From Bacteroidales bacterium (GTDB lineage: Bacteria > Bacteroidota > Bacteroidia > Bacteroidales > UBA932), in NCBI GenBank assembly GCA_017550655.1, contig JAFZOK010000013.1, forward strand, positions 620,001-684,000: a stretch of DNA of 64,000 nt, written 5' to 3'. This document shows positions 44,501 through 52,844 of the stretch, one piece after another; within the stretch, counting starts at the first letter, position 1, and every line of letters starts with the position of its first letter. A program made the translations under genes and the position numbers. The notes beneath the pieces are model-generated. The model made no database searches. It saw only the letters and a program-made list of their open reading frames with translations, and was not told the origin of the DNA.

Positions 44501-44681
44501 ATCAGAGGTCTGGAGAGGTATGGGTATGACCGTTGCCTGGGGACTTTCAGTATCAACTTTAGTAACTTTGGTATTCGTTCCTGTACTCTACACAATCTTT
44601 GCGGCATTCGGCCTTACCAGAAAAAGAAAGAAGGCCCTTAAAGCAGCAAACCAGACTCAAGCAATACATCAAAACAGTTAA
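41535..44681 (+). CDS. RND efflux transporter (AcrB/HAE1-like)
   Basis: A 1048-residue inner-membrane proton antiporter, the normal length for the HAE family. It has 12 helices with two large periplasmic loops and starts FSSAVKKPITTALIFVA. Hallmarks are GASASDIENNISKPLE and the helix-4 region with the DAAIVVLEN motif carrying the proton-relay acidic residue. Substrates cannot be read from sequence; HAE pumps in Bacteroidota export bile salts, antibiotics and detergents. It is co-transcribed with the adaptor (2-bp gap) and the PII-like gene. Confidence 0.95.
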   Translation: MSLFSSAVKKPITTALIFVAIAIFGIFSLITLPIDLFPHIESNTIMVMTSYSGASASDIENNISKPLENTLNSVSYLKHISSQSRENVSVISLEFQYGRDIETATNDVRDKLEMVKSYLPDGASNPVIFKFGSDDIPILILSVTAKESMAGLYKIMDEKIVNELARVNGVGSVSVSGIPKREIMVLCDPYKLEAYNLTIEAISSLIASENRNIPAGSIETGSNTYALRVQKEFGSSKEIENLVVGSYNGGNVYLKDVARVVDGLQERSQESFINGQLGGMVIIQKQTGENSVQIVNKVKEELPKLEKNLPSDIKLNVIIDTTENITRTIGSLERTIVITLLIVMLVVFFFLGRWRATIIILITIPISLLASLVYLYATGNTLNMISMSSLSIAIGMVVDAAIVVLENITSHIDKGSHPKQAAVYATNEVAMAVVASSLTTLAVFLPMTLVSGLAGIMFRQLGWMVSIVITVSTLCALALTPMMCSTMLRAQNKDKDAGWYKLIFTPINKFLDWLSRFYAKILDWALRHKRIVVAIAVGVLAAVGAICGPLMKSEFIPEQDNGRISVTVQLPVGTRQEITRDLALELDRRWRAEFPEIQRLGLAEGTADSDNMFASMRSNGSHIISMNISCGSMEKRKRSIKEISNIMMSELAEYNQIRRFNVVAGGQQGGMGGQTVCQIDLYGYDFSATDEAAALVSSWFKELGVKQTVVSRDDYIPEYQVDLDREKIAQYGLNTATVATFLRNRINGAIASEYRESGDEYDIRVRYAPEYRQSMKDVENITVYSSTGQAIKLRELGTIVEAMTPPTIARKDRERYVSVTAPLPDGMATSDMNEAISAKIEENGLPAGVSWKIGGTYDDQVQTFQSLGLLMVLIIILVFIVMAAQFESLTYPFVIMFAVPFAFVGVLIGLVLTGTPLSIMAMVGAVMTIGIVVNNGIVLVDYANLNRERGMGIIRAVVDSGRSRLRPVLMTTLTTVLGMLPLALGRGEGSEVWRGMGMTVAWGLSVSTLVTLVFVPVLYTIFAAFGLTRKRKKALKAANQTQAIHQNS

Positions 44682-44684
44682 GAC

Positions 44685-44975
44685 ATGAAAGCAGTTTTTA
44701 TAGCATATAACGAGGCCCAGGGAGCTGCAGTACTGGAAGCTCTGGAGAAACTGTTCATCAAGGGCTTCACGATGTGGGAGCAGGTACAGGGAAGAGGCTC
44801 AAAAGACGGAGAGCCTCACCTGGGATCCCACGCCTGGCCGACAATGAACTCGGCGATGGTAACATTTGTGGATGACGATGCCGCCAATCGCCTGAAGGAA
44901 AGGCTGAAGGAGATAGACGCCCTCAAGCCTGCCCTCGGCCTGAGAGTCTTCACCTGGACCATCGACGAAGACTAG
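44685..44975 (+). CDS. PII-like small protein linked to RND pump
   Basis: A 96-residue protein beginning MKAVFIAYNEAQGAAVLEAL. The ferredoxin-like alternation of strands and helices and the placement of a variable loop (QGRGSKDGEP, about residues 36-46) fit the nitrogen-regulatory PII superfamily. It lacks the classical uridylylated Tyr-loop motif. Distant PII relatives encoded with heavy-metal or RND pumps are thought to sense ligands and regulate transport. It starts 3 bp after the RND gene and overlaps the convergent glycosyltransferase stop by 4 bp. Function is inferred from fold and position. Confidence 0.65.
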   Translation: MKAVFIAYNEAQGAAVLEALEKLFIKGFTMWEQVQGRGSKDGEPHLGSHAWPTMNSAMVTFVDDDAANRLKERLKEIDALKPALGLRVFTWTIDED

Positions 44976-45979
44976 AAAGGAAGTTGAGAGAATTTCTTTT
45001 TGCCGGTAAAGAATTTCCGGATGATTGAATATGGGAGCATTCCGTAAGGAAGTGCTCCTTTTTCGCTTGGAGTAACTGTGACTTTTGCCTTGAGTTTTCT
45101 GTAATCGCGATGGGCTTTTACAACGCTTTTGAAATAGCTGAATTTGCCTTGGAAGATGTAGCATACTGCGGAGAGCCCGTCGATACATTTCCGGAGGAAA
45201 ATCTTTGTGTTTTTGCCTTTTCCCGGAAGGTTTTTCCAGAGCATCAGAAGGTTGTTCCGGTAATTGAGGTAGAGTTTCCTCGGTGAGTTGTTCGGAAGGG
45301 TTCCGCCACCAACGTGATAGACTTTGCTTTGAGGCACGCACCAGATTTGCCCGCCGGCAAGAGCTGCCCTCCAGCAGAAATCGATTTCCTCCATGTGCGC
45401 GAAGAATTCTTCTTCAAGGCCTCCGAGAGTGCGATAGGTATCGCTTCTGACAACCATGCAGGCTCCTGAAGCCCAGAAGCATCGCTGAGGATTGTCATAC
45501 TGCCCGTTGTCTTCTTCCACGCAGGAGAGGATTCTTCCCCTGCAGAGAGGGAATCCCCATTTGTCTATAAAACCTCCTGCGGCACCGGCATATTCGAACT
45601 GATTCCTGTTGGCATAGGAGAGGATTTTCGGCTGGCAGGCAGAGGCTTCAGGATGGCTCTCCATAAAGTCTATCAGAGTGTCCAGCCATCCGTCCGTCAC
45701 TTCAATGTCCGAGTTTATGAGGACAAAATATTTGTAGCCGTCCAGCTTTTCGAACGCGCGGTTGTAGCCTCCGGTAAAACCGTAGTTCCTGTCCAGCTGG
45801 ATCCACTTTATTCTTGGATTGGTGGAGAATGATTCTATAGAACCGTCTGTCGAGGCGTTGTCCGCGATTATCAGATCAGCCTCGAACTTGCTTTGCTGCA
45901 GGCTATTGAAAAGGGAAGGCAAGAACTTCTCGAGGAAGCCCTTGCCGTTCCAATTCAATATAGTTACTGCAACTTTCAC
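44972..45979 (-). CDS. Family 2 glycosyltransferase (rhamnosyltransferase-like)
   Basis: A 335-residue inverting GT2 enzyme. The nucleotide-sugar fold begins VAVTILNWNGKGFLEKFLPS, followed by LIIADNASTDGSIES. The metal-binding acidic motif is in VLINSDIEVTDGW, and ACMVVRSDTYRTLGG with EIDFCWRAALAG forms the acceptor side. The C-terminal 90 residues are basic and probably membrane associated. It transfers an activated sugar, perhaps rhamnose, to a glycan or lipid. It lies 14 bp after the POT transporter gene on the same strand. The 3' end overlaps the pump operon by 4 bp. Confidence 0.9.
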   Translation of the reverse strand: MKVAVTILNWNGKGFLEKFLPSLFNSLQQSKFEADLIIADNASTDGSIESFSTNPRIKWIQLDRNYGFTGGYNRAFEKLDGYKYFVLINSDIEVTDGWLDTLIDFMESHPEASACQPKILSYANRNQFEYAGAAGGFIDKWGFPLCRGRILSCVEEDNGQYDNPQRCFWASGACMVVRSDTYRTLGGLEEEFFAHMEEIDFCWRAALAGGQIWCVPQSKVYHVGGGTLPNNSPRKLYLNYRNNLLMLWKNLPGKGKNTKIFLRKCIDGLSAVCYIFQGKFSYFKSVVKAHRDYRKLKAKVTVTPSEKGALPYGMLPYSIIRKFFTGKKKFSQLPF

Positions 45980-45993
45980 TTTGCAGTTATCGT

Positions 45994-47676
45994 TTAGTCA
46001 GAAGTAACCTTCTCGAGCCACTTGACCATACCCAGCATAACGCCCATTGAGATGAGGCAGAATGCAGCGAATACAGCCCAGGTTTCCCACTGCTGAGGGA
46101 ACTTGCGGAGCATTGTGACTCCGAGTGCGATGAAGAGGTTACCAACAGCGGTTGCGGTGAGCCAGAGTCCCTGGCAGATTCCCTGCAGATGCTTAGGGGC
46201 AACCTTACTTACGAAGCTGAGTCCCAGAGGAGAGATGAACAGCTCGGCGACAGTCAGGAAGAAGTAGGTGAGGATCAGAACCGCAGGGCTTGTTCTCATT
46301 GTAGCCTTGACAGCCTCGCTGAAAGTATCGAATGAATCCAGGGAAGGATAGTTGTGGATGCAAGCGATGATGATCAGGAAGATGTAGGCAAGAGCTGTAA
46401 TGAACATACCCAGGGCAATCTTTCTCGGAGTGGAAACATTCTTTCCCCTGGTGGCAAGCCATGCGAACAATCCCATGATGATAGGGGTGAGAATGATTAC
46501 GAAGAACGGGTTGATGCACTGCCAAACCTCAGGCGGAACATTCTCGGTGTTGACGAAGTCACGGGCGAAGAATGAAAGGCTCTGTCCGTTCTGGTGGAAT
46601 GAGAACCAGAAGAATACGGCAACACCCAGAACTGCGAACAAAGCGTAAAGTCTCTGCTTGATTTCCTTTGCGTTTGCAAGCCTTTCTTCCTCTGTGTAGT
46701 TTGCGACAGCCTTCTTTTCCTTCTTTGCAGGATTAGGGAATTTCTTCTTTGTTGCAAGGAAGATGAGAAGAGAAATCACCATTGCGGCAACGGAAGCGAT
46801 GTATGAATAGTGAACGCCGGTATTGAATACGTTCAGGTAATTCTCGGCGAACTCTGCACCTGCCGGAAGAGCCTGTGCACCAGTCTGAACCTGCTCTGCG
46901 AGCTGAGTGAGATTGTTTGTCTGCTCGGCAGTCATCTGGGTTGATTCATTCAGGAACTGATGGCAAAGTTTAGGAAGGCTGGAGTTGTAGACAAGGTCGT
47001 GAGCCTTCAGCCACCAGCTTCTCAGAAGAGGAGCAACGAACGGAGCGATCACGCCGCCTATGTTGATGAACACGTAGAAAATCTGGAAACCAGGATCTCT
47101 CTTGGTCTTTCTCCTTTCAAGTTCTTCCTTGGAAATCTTTGCGCCTTCAGCCTCGAAGTTATCGTACATCTGGCCGACGATAGCCTGAAGGTTGCCTTTG
47201 AAAAGTCCGTTTCCGATTGCAATCAGAAGCAATGCAAAGCAGGTGAAAACCAGGATGCCGGAGATGTGGCCAGTTGTGGCGGCGAAGGATTCTCCGAATA
47301 CCGGAACAGCCAGAAGGGCATATCCGATAGCCATTACCAGAAGTCCGGAAATTATGGTTCCCTTGTAATTCTGCAGACGGTCTGCAATCAGGCCTCCAGG
47401 GAGGGCAAGAACATAAATCGAGAAATAGAATACCGCATAAATCCATCCGGCAGCATCATCGCTGATACCGAATTTGGATGCAAGGAACAGGGCCAGCACG
47501 GCGTTCATGATATAGTAGCCGAACCTTTCTCCCATGTTGCTTAAAGCGGCTGCAATCAATCCCTTCGGATGCTCCCTTTTTGCTTTCACGAGATAGAAGA
47601 TCAGCAGTGGAACAACCACTATCAGAATCACTATCAGGATAAATAGAGGGGCATTGGTTTCCCAAAGTTTTAACAT
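45994..47676 (-). CDS. POT-family peptide transporter
   Basis: A 560-residue transporter of the proton-dependent oligopeptide family, from the ATG at 47676 (MLKLWETNAPLF); an upstream extension reads as basic noise. The POT signature is GERFGYYIMNAVLALFL in the first part of the protein, and YVFINIGGVIAPF and FFLTVAELFISPLGLSF follow. It has about 14 helices, two of them extra in the middle. It imports di- and tripeptides with protons across the inner membrane. A long charged loop (about 175-200 and 350-370) separates the halves. Confidence 0.93.
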   Translation of the reverse strand: MLKLWETNAPLFILIVILIVVVPLLIFYLVKAKREHPKGLIAAALSNMGERFGYYIMNAVLALFLASKFGISDDAAGWIYAVFYFSIYVLALPGGLIADRLQNYKGTIISGLLVMAIGYALLAVPVFGESFAATTGHISGILVFTCFALLLIAIGNGLFKGNLQAIVGQMYDNFEAEGAKISKEELERRKTKRDPGFQIFYVFINIGGVIAPFVAPLLRSWWLKAHDLVYNSSLPKLCHQFLNESTQMTAEQTNNLTQLAEQVQTGAQALPAGAEFAENYLNVFNTGVHYSYIASVAAMVISLLIFLATKKKFPNPAKKEKKAVANYTEEERLANAKEIKQRLYALFAVLGVAVFFWFSFHQNGQSLSFFARDFVNTENVPPEVWQCINPFFVIILTPIIMGLFAWLATRGKNVSTPRKIALGMFITALAYIFLIIIACIHNYPSLDSFDTFSEAVKATMRTSPAVLILTYFFLTVAELFISPLGLSFVSKVAPKHLQGICQGLWLTATAVGNLFIALGVTMLRKFPQQWETWAVFAAFCLISMGVMLGMVKWLEKVTSD

Positions 47677-47826
47677 GTTGTGAAATCTTTTTTTATTGCC
47701 GGACTTTCTTTTCCGTTTTGCCAGGCGGTCTGAAGTCCGTTGAGAACGCCTGTCTTTCAAAACTCAAATATAATGAATTATTGTTACAACTTTATTATCT
47801 TTATACCCGCAAATCGGAAATGAGTC

Positions 47827-48759
47827 ATGAAAAAGTTTTTCGCCGGAGTCGTTTACTGTATTCTATATGTAATGGGCCTTCTGCCTCTCCGTGTGCATTA
47901 TTTTTTCTCCAGCGTTTTTGCATTCATTTTAAGGAGGATTGTAAGATACAGATACTCCGTGATTGTGGCTAACATCGCAAGGAGTTTCCCTGAAATGAAA
48001 TACGGGGAGATCAAATCCCTTACCGCGAAGTATTACTCTCACATGTGCGATATTTTTGCGGAGAATATCTGGAACCTTGCGCACTCCGCATCCGCTCTCA
48101 GAAAACACATTTCCGTTTCCGGCACTGAAGTGATTGATGAGCTCCAGAAAAAATACAGCAACGTTCTTTTGGTGATGGGGCATTGCGGAAACTGGGAACT
48201 TGTAAGCGCCGCGATTCTTCCACATGAAAAACGTACGGAAGACAGTTTCTCTTCACATCCGGTTTATATGGTTTACAAGGCTGCTAGGAACAAGTTCTCC
48301 GACTTGCTGTTCAGGAAGTTGCGGATGCGCGAATACAAAAAGTTCCAGTTTGCCGGAGAAGTTCTGGAAAGCAAGCAGGTACTTCGTCACGCTTTGAAAA
48401 ACAAAGACGGCAAGGCAATTTATGTTCTGATATCAGACCAGAATTCAATCGGCGCCCACGATCCGGTTGTAGATTTTCTGGACCAGAAAACATATATGCT
48501 TCCGGGACCGGAATTTCTTGCATCAAAACTCAAGATGCCTGTTGTGTATTTAAGGATGAATCTTTTGTCGCGAGGCAAATATCATATTGAATTCGAGAAG
48601 ATTACAGAAGAGACTCATAATATGGAAGACTTCTTCGTTACAAAAGAATTCGCCCGTCTTCTAGAAGAAGATATCCGGAGCAACAAGGTCAACTGGCTTT
48701 GGAGTCACAGAAGATGGAAGAGAAATATATCGCTGAGCAATAGCAACATTGACAAATAA
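47827..48759 (+). CDS. LpxL/HtrB-like lysophospholipid/lipid A acyltransferase
   Basis: A 310-residue protein with an N-terminal membrane helix (about 4-30). The HX4E acyltransferase motif appears as MGHCGNWE (about residues 118-125), and the second conserved block is DQNSIGAHDPVVDF. The C-terminal block ends NWLWSHRRWKR, characteristic of the LpxL/LpxM family. It adds a secondary acyl chain to lipid A at the inner face of the inner membrane. It stands alone, divergent from the POT gene. Confidence 0.92.
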   Translation: MKKFFAGVVYCILYVMGLLPLRVHYFFSSVFAFILRRIVRYRYSVIVANIARSFPEMKYGEIKSLTAKYYSHMCDIFAENIWNLAHSASALRKHISVSGTEVIDELQKKYSNVLLVMGHCGNWELVSAAILPHEKRTEDSFSSHPVYMVYKAARNKFSDLLFRKLRMREYKKFQFAGEVLESKQVLRHALKNKDGKAIYVLISDQNSIGAHDPVVDFLDQKTYMLPGPEFLASKLKMPVVYLRMNLLSRGKYHIEFEKITEETHNMEDFFVTKEFARLLEEDIRSNKVNWLWSHRRWKRNISLSNSNIDK

Positions 48760-48800
48760 TTATTATAATTGCATAGCAATTCTTTCCAGCAATTAAGAAA

Positions 48801-49880
48801 ATGCAAAAAGCAAAGAGAACATCGATATTAATCGCAGTTTTACTGCTTGCCTCTGCAACTCCCTCTTTCTCACAGATTTTCAAAAGTACCGACGCTGCTC
48901 CTGCAGGAACTGTCATCTATTCTCTTCCGCAGACTTCAGTTAGGGTTACTGTAACGGTGTCATTGTCAAAATTTACCGCGGGACCTTATGCGGCTTACTC
49001 TGAAAAGTATCTGGGAACCAGTGCAGACCGTTCATCAAAAAACAGCTGCACGATTGAGGAAGTGGAACTTACTCCTCTTGTTGAAGCGGACCAGTCCTTA
49101 TGTGTTGCGCTTAACATTGGATCTTCCAAAAACGCAAGCGCGAATTTCCTTAATTTCTGCACTCAGGGTTTAATAGTTGCACCGGGATATTTCACTGCCG
49201 AAACGGCACCGGCAAGATTTCCGTCACCTGTGCAACCTGCTTTCAGCGAGGGTGTTGCAAACCTTGCAACTCAGACAACGCAACTTTACAAAAGCGTTAC
49301 CAACGAGAACGGGGAAGTTGAAAAAATTGCTGTTCCGCAAACTCAGACAGTAGCGAAAAGCCTCGAGAAAAAAGCAGAGGAAACAGCTCAGCTGATCTTC
49401 CGTCTCCGCGAAAAGAAAATAGATATTCTTACCGGAGACACTGATGCAAACTATAGTGGAGAAGCACTCGGAAGCGCAGTTGAGAAAATGAGTCTTCTGG
49501 AGAATGAATACACTTCTCTTTTCACCGGAAAAACTACCGTTGCAAAACAGACTGCAAGCTTCGAAGTTGTACCGAAGGCAAAGAATGCAAAGCAGAGTTA
49601 TGTGGTGTTCAGAATCTCCGACACGCAAGGTCTTCTTCCTCCGGACAATATGAGCGGACGTCCTGTTTACCTGGAGCTTACAGTGACGGACGGGAAGATT
49701 GCACCGGAAGTTTCTGCAGAAGAGATTGCTGCTTCAAAAGGCAAGGTGGCTTACAGGATGCCGCTTGTTGTTACAGCCCGTCTGCTGGATGGACAGACCC
49801 TTATCGGCCAGACGAGAATTCCTGTTTACCAGTTTGGAAGGCTTGCATACTTTCCATTGGATTTAGCTTTGGGAAAATAG
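48801..49880 (+). CDS. DUF4831-family exported protein
   Basis: A 359-residue protein with a signal peptide (about residues 1-25, ending PSFSQ). It contains VYSLPQTSVRVTV-like strand IYSLPQTSVRVTVTVSLSK and EKYLGTSADRSS, the hallmark of DUF4831, known almost only in Bacteroidota. The middle contains a Thr/Glu-rich stretch, then a helical section (AETAQLIFRLREKKIDILTG). It is probably periplasmic or outer-membrane associated; activity unknown. It starts 41 bp after the acyltransferase and is followed by pepD after 21 bp. Confidence 0.85.
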   Translation: MQKAKRTSILIAVLLLASATPSFSQIFKSTDAAPAGTVIYSLPQTSVRVTVTVSLSKFTAGPYAAYSEKYLGTSADRSSKNSCTIEEVELTPLVEADQSLCVALNIGSSKNASANFLNFCTQGLIVAPGYFTAETAPARFPSPVQPAFSEGVANLATQTTQLYKSVTNENGEVEKIAVPQTQTVAKSLEKKAEETAQLIFRLREKKIDILTGDTDANYSGEALGSAVEKMSLLENEYTSLFTGKTTVAKQTASFEVVPKAKNAKQSYVVFRISDTQGLLPPDNMSGRPVYLELTVTDGKIAPEVSAEEIAASKGKVAYRMPLVVTARLLDGQTLIGQTRIPVYQFGRLAYFPLDLALGK

Positions 49881-49901
49881 TACGATTAAACACAGATACT
49901 A

Positions 49902-51368
49902 ATGAAAACTATCGATCAGTTACAACCAAAGGAAGTTTGGACAATTTTCAACGAACTTGCAAAAGTTCCGCGTCCATCCAAAAAAGAACATAAGGCAGTA
50001 GAGTTTGTTTACAACTTCGGAAAGAAGCTCGGGCTCGAGACTATCAAGGATGAAGTTGGAAACGTTGTTATCCGCAAGCCTGCAACAAAGGGAATGGAGA
50101 AGAAGGCCGGCCTGATTCTCGAGGCTCATCTCGACATGGTTCCTCAGAAGAATCCGGACGTAAAGCACAACTTCGAGACAGATCCAATTAAACCGAGAAT
50201 CGTGGGTGACCTTGTTTACGCAAGCGGCACCACTCTTGGAGCAGATAACGGAATGGGTGTTTCCATGGCACTTGCAGTACTGCAGTCAAAGACTATGCAG
50301 CACGGTCCTATCGAGTGTCTGTTCACCGTTGACGAGGAAACCGGAATGACCGGTGCAAGAGCCTTGAAACCAGGCATTCTCAAGGGCGAGATTCTCGTTA
50401 ACCTTGATTCCGAGACAGAGGGTATCCTCTATGTAGGATGCGCAGGCGGACTGGACGGCGAGGCAACTTTCAACTACAAGACCGAGAAAGTTCCTGCAGG
50501 ATATGTATTCAAGAAGATTGCAGTAAGCGGACTTATCGGCGGACACTCCGGAATGGATATCGTTCTCTACAGGGCAAACTCAAACAAGATACTTGCAAGA
50601 GTTCTCCTTCCTGTAATGAGAGACTTGAACGCTCGCCTGGTTTGCATCAGCGGCGGAAGCATCCGCAACTCCATTCCAAGAGATTCCCACGCTATCATAG
50701 CAGTTCCTAAGAAGAACGAGAGAAAGCTCGCTCTCCACGTAAGCAAGATCCGCAAGGAAGCTACTTTTGAATATCAGTATACAGACAAAGATTTGAAGAT
50801 CACCACCACTCCTGTGAAGGAGAAGGCTCCTGCAATCGAGAAGGCAACAGCTCTTGCAATCGTCAGGGCTATCGCTTCCATTCCTAACGGAGTATGGAGA
50901 ATGAGCGACACCGTTCCGGGATTTGTTGAGACATCCAACAATATGGCTATCATCCAGCAGGATGCGAAGACCATCAAGATCCATTCGCTGATGAGAAGTT
51001 CAATCGATTCAGAGAAATACGAACTTGCCGAGAGCATGAGAGCCATCGTTGAACTGGCTGGCGGAAAGTGCACTTTCAGCGGCGGTTATTCAGGATGGCA
51101 GCTGGATATGAATTCTCCTATCCTCAAGGTTTCCAAGGACGTTTACAAGAAACTCTACGGCAAGGAGCCTGAGGTAACAGGAATCCACGCCGGACTGGAG
51201 TGCGGTATTCTCGGAGCAACCTATCCTGAGTGGGATATGATTTCCTTCGGCCCTACAATCTTCTCTCCTCACTCACCTGACGAGAGGGTAAACATCGAGA
51301 GTGTGGGCAAGTGCTGGAAGTATCTCGTTGAACTTCTCAAGGAAGCTCCCGTTTCAAAGCGCAAATAA
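49902..51368 (+). CDS. pepD: Cytosol non-specific dipeptidase (aminoacyl-histidine dipeptidase)
   Basis: A 488-residue M20C metallopeptidase. Metal ligands lie in LEAHLDMVPQ (His and Asp), TTLGADNGMGVSM, and TVDEETGMTGA with the catalytic Glu; a third ligand set is in NLDSETEG. A lid domain with SGLIGGHSGMDI carries the substrate-binding residues. It cleaves dipeptides such as carnosine-type Xaa-His in the cytoplasm. A peptide transporter is encoded nearby (45994), consistent with peptide use. Confidence 0.95.
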   Translation: MKTIDQLQPKEVWTIFNELAKVPRPSKKEHKAVEFVYNFGKKLGLETIKDEVGNVVIRKPATKGMEKKAGLILEAHLDMVPQKNPDVKHNFETDPIKPRIVGDLVYASGTTLGADNGMGVSMALAVLQSKTMQHGPIECLFTVDEETGMTGARALKPGILKGEILVNLDSETEGILYVGCAGGLDGEATFNYKTEKVPAGYVFKKIAVSGLIGGHSGMDIVLYRANSNKILARVLLPVMRDLNARLVCISGGSIRNSIPRDSHAIIAVPKKNERKLALHVSKIRKEATFEYQYTDKDLKITTTPVKEKAPAIEKATALAIVRAIASIPNGVWRMSDTVPGFVETSNNMAIIQQDAKTIKIHSLMRSSIDSEKYELAESMRAIVELAGGKCTFSGGYSGWQLDMNSPILKVSKDVYKKLYGKEPEVTGIHAGLECGILGATYPEWDMISFGPTIFSPHSPDERVNIESVGKCWKYLVELLKEAPVSKRK

Positions 51369-51396
51369 CATCACTAACTCTTTAATACAAAACATT

Positions 51397-51894
51397 ATGG
51401 TAACTAAAAAAGCTCCTGTAAAGAAGGCTGAGCCTAAGAAGGCCGCCCCAAAACCAGCTGCAAAGCCAGCTGTAAAGAAAGCCCCTGCAAAGAAGGCTGC
51501 TCCTGCTAAGAAACCTGTTGCAAAGAAGGTTGCAGAAGTAAAGAAAGAAGTAAAGAAAGTTGAAAAGAAGGTCGAGAAGAAAGTTGCAGCCGTTAAGAAG
51601 GCTGTTGTAGCAAAGAAAGCCGCTGTAAAGAAGGCTGTAGTTGCTAAGAAAGCTGCTGTAAAGAAGGCCGTTGTTGCAAAGAAGGCTGAAGTTAAGAAGG
51701 CTGTTGCTGCAAAGAAAGGCGCTGTAAAGCAGGCTATCGTCGCAAAGAAGGCTAACGTTAAGAAAGCTGTCGTTGCAAAGAAGGCTGAGGTAGCAAAGAA
51801 GGTTGCTGCAAAGAAGCCTGTTGTAAAGAAGCCAGCTGTTAAGAAGCCGGTAGCAAAGAAGGCTCCTGCAAAGAAAGCTCCTGTAAAGAAGTAA
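51397..51894 (+). CDS. Histone H1-like Lys/Ala-rich DNA-binding protein
   Basis: A 165-residue protein made almost entirely of Lys, Ala, Val and Pro, with no Cys, aromatic residues or Asp. Two arms rich in PAKKAP-type motifs (residues 1-45 and 140-165) flank a central helical region (about 50-135) with repeats of KKAVVAKKA at an 11-residue spacing. This resembles the C-terminal tail of eukaryotic histone H1 and the Hc1 nucleoid proteins of chlamydiae and Bacteroidota. It most likely neutralises and compacts DNA. The ATG at 51397 follows an unrelated 5' frame. A strong terminator lies 22 bp after the stop, so it is the last gene of the transcript. Confidence 0.85.
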   Translation: MVTKKAPVKKAEPKKAAPKPAAKPAVKKAPAKKAAPAKKPVAKKVAEVKKEVKKVEKKVEKKVAAVKKAVVAKKAAVKKAVVAKKAAVKKAVVAKKAEVKKAVAAKKGAVKQAIVAKKANVKKAVVAKKAEVAKKVAAKKPVVKKPAVKKPVAKKAPAKKAPVKK

Positions 51895-51915
51895 TCTGAA
51901 CGGCTTTCTGCCAAG

Positions 51916-51953
51916 AAAAAGGGACGGTCAAAATGATTGGCCGTCCCTTTTTT
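51916..51953. terminator. Terminator after the H1-like gene
   Basis: The hairpin GGGACGG ... CCGTCCC with flanking A- and T-runs lies 22 bp beyond the stop. The T-run leads into the scpB promoter region. Confidence 0.8.
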
Positions 51954-51956
51954 CAT

Positions 51957-51964
51957 TATCTTTG
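51957..51964 (+). promoter_or_regulatory. -7 box of scpB
   Basis: TATCTTTG ends 16 bp before the scpB ATG at 51981. A possible ATTG -33 box at 51936-51939 is only 17 bp upstream, inside the terminator loop. Confidence 0.45.
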
Positions 51965-51980
51965 GGAAAACTTCTGCGAT

Positions 51981-52790
51981 ATGCTAGTCAAATCAATAAT
52001 AAAGGACCGCATCTGCTATGTCGAGATGCGAAACCAGGAACATTTCAATTGCCTGAGCAAGGAAATGTGCCAGGAGCTTAGCCACGCCATCCAGAAAGGT
52101 TACGACAAGGAATGCGTGGGTGTTGTAATCAAGGCCAAGTGCAGCCACGGTGTGTGGAGTGCAGGACACGATATCCGCGAGCTTCCGCAAAACGGGGAAG
52201 ATCCCCTGGCATACGATGTGCCGATGGAGCAGCTTCTCAGGAAGGTGCAGGAGACTCCGATACCGGTTATCGCCTGCGTTAGCGGAACCGTATGGGGAGG
52301 GGCCTGCGACCTCTGCCTTTCCTGCGATATGATAGTGAGTGCCGACACCGCCACTTTCGCCATCACTCCGGCCAAGATAGGAATTCCTTACAATGCTTCC
52401 GGAATCATGCACTTTATCAATCAGCTCGGAATGAACAAGGCCAGGGAAATGTTTTTCCTCGCGACTCCGATAACCGCCCAGGACGCTCTTAATGTCGGAC
52501 TGATAAACAGGATAGCAAAGCCTGAGGAACTGGACAAGATGCTGGAGGAGAATTTCCTCAATCCGCTCAGAAAAAACAGCGTTATGTCCATAAGCGCAAT
52601 AAAGCGCCAGTTCAGGATTCTCAGCAAGGCCGCTACGGTGATTGCATCGGAGAGCTTCGAGAAGGTGAATGCTTACCGAACCAGGGTTTACAAGGGAGAA
52701 GATTATCTGGAGGGTATCAGATCGTTCCTGGAGAAAAGGCCTCCGGTTTACAAGGGCAAGGCCTCGGACCTGGACATCAATCCTATCTAA
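51981..52790 (+). CDS. scpB: Methylmalonyl-CoA decarboxylase-like crotonase (ScpB-like)
   Basis: A 269-residue crotonase-fold protein from the ATG at 51981. It keeps the ScpB pattern SAGHDIRELP at the first oxyanion region, GTVWGGACDLCLSCD at the second, ITPAKIGIPYN and the C-terminal YRTRVYKGEDYLEG. E. coli ScpB decarboxylates (S)-methylmalonyl-CoA to propionyl-CoA. Propionate production through this reaction is common in Bacteroidota, though the mutase and transferase partners are not in the window. Other crotonases remain possible, but the motif match is close. Confidence 0.85.
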   Translation: MLVKSIIKDRICYVEMRNQEHFNCLSKEMCQELSHAIQKGYDKECVGVVIKAKCSHGVWSAGHDIRELPQNGEDPLAYDVPMEQLLRKVQETPIPVIACVSGTVWGGACDLCLSCDMIVSADTATFAITPAKIGIPYNASGIMHFINQLGMNKAREMFFLATPITAQDALNVGLINRIAKPEELDKMLEENFLNPLRKNSVMSISAIKRQFRILSKAATVIASESFEKVNAYRTRVYKGEDYLEGIRSFLEKRPPVYKGKASDLDINPI

Positions 52791-52796
52791 AAACAA

Positions 52797-52825
52797 AAAC
52801 CCGGAAGCTTACCTTCCGGGTTTTC
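52797..52825. terminator. Bidirectional terminator between scpB and rplI
   Basis: The hairpin AACCCGGAAG-cttac-CTTCCGGGTT with A/T runs separates convergent scpB and rplI genes. Confidence 0.85.
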
Positions 52826-52844
52826 TTTCCTTTTAAAGGGGTGC

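Noticed and set aside
51397..51894. Repeats in the H1-like gene considered as a CRISPR array
   Set aside because: Repeats are codon-level, imperfect, 33 bp apart with no unique spacers, and lie inside a clear coding frame.
51354..51956. A 200-codon minus-strand frame opposite the H1-like gene, made of Phe, Ala and Thr
   Set aside because: It is the complement of AAG/GCT-rich repeats, and such Phe-rich composition is typical of an artefact.
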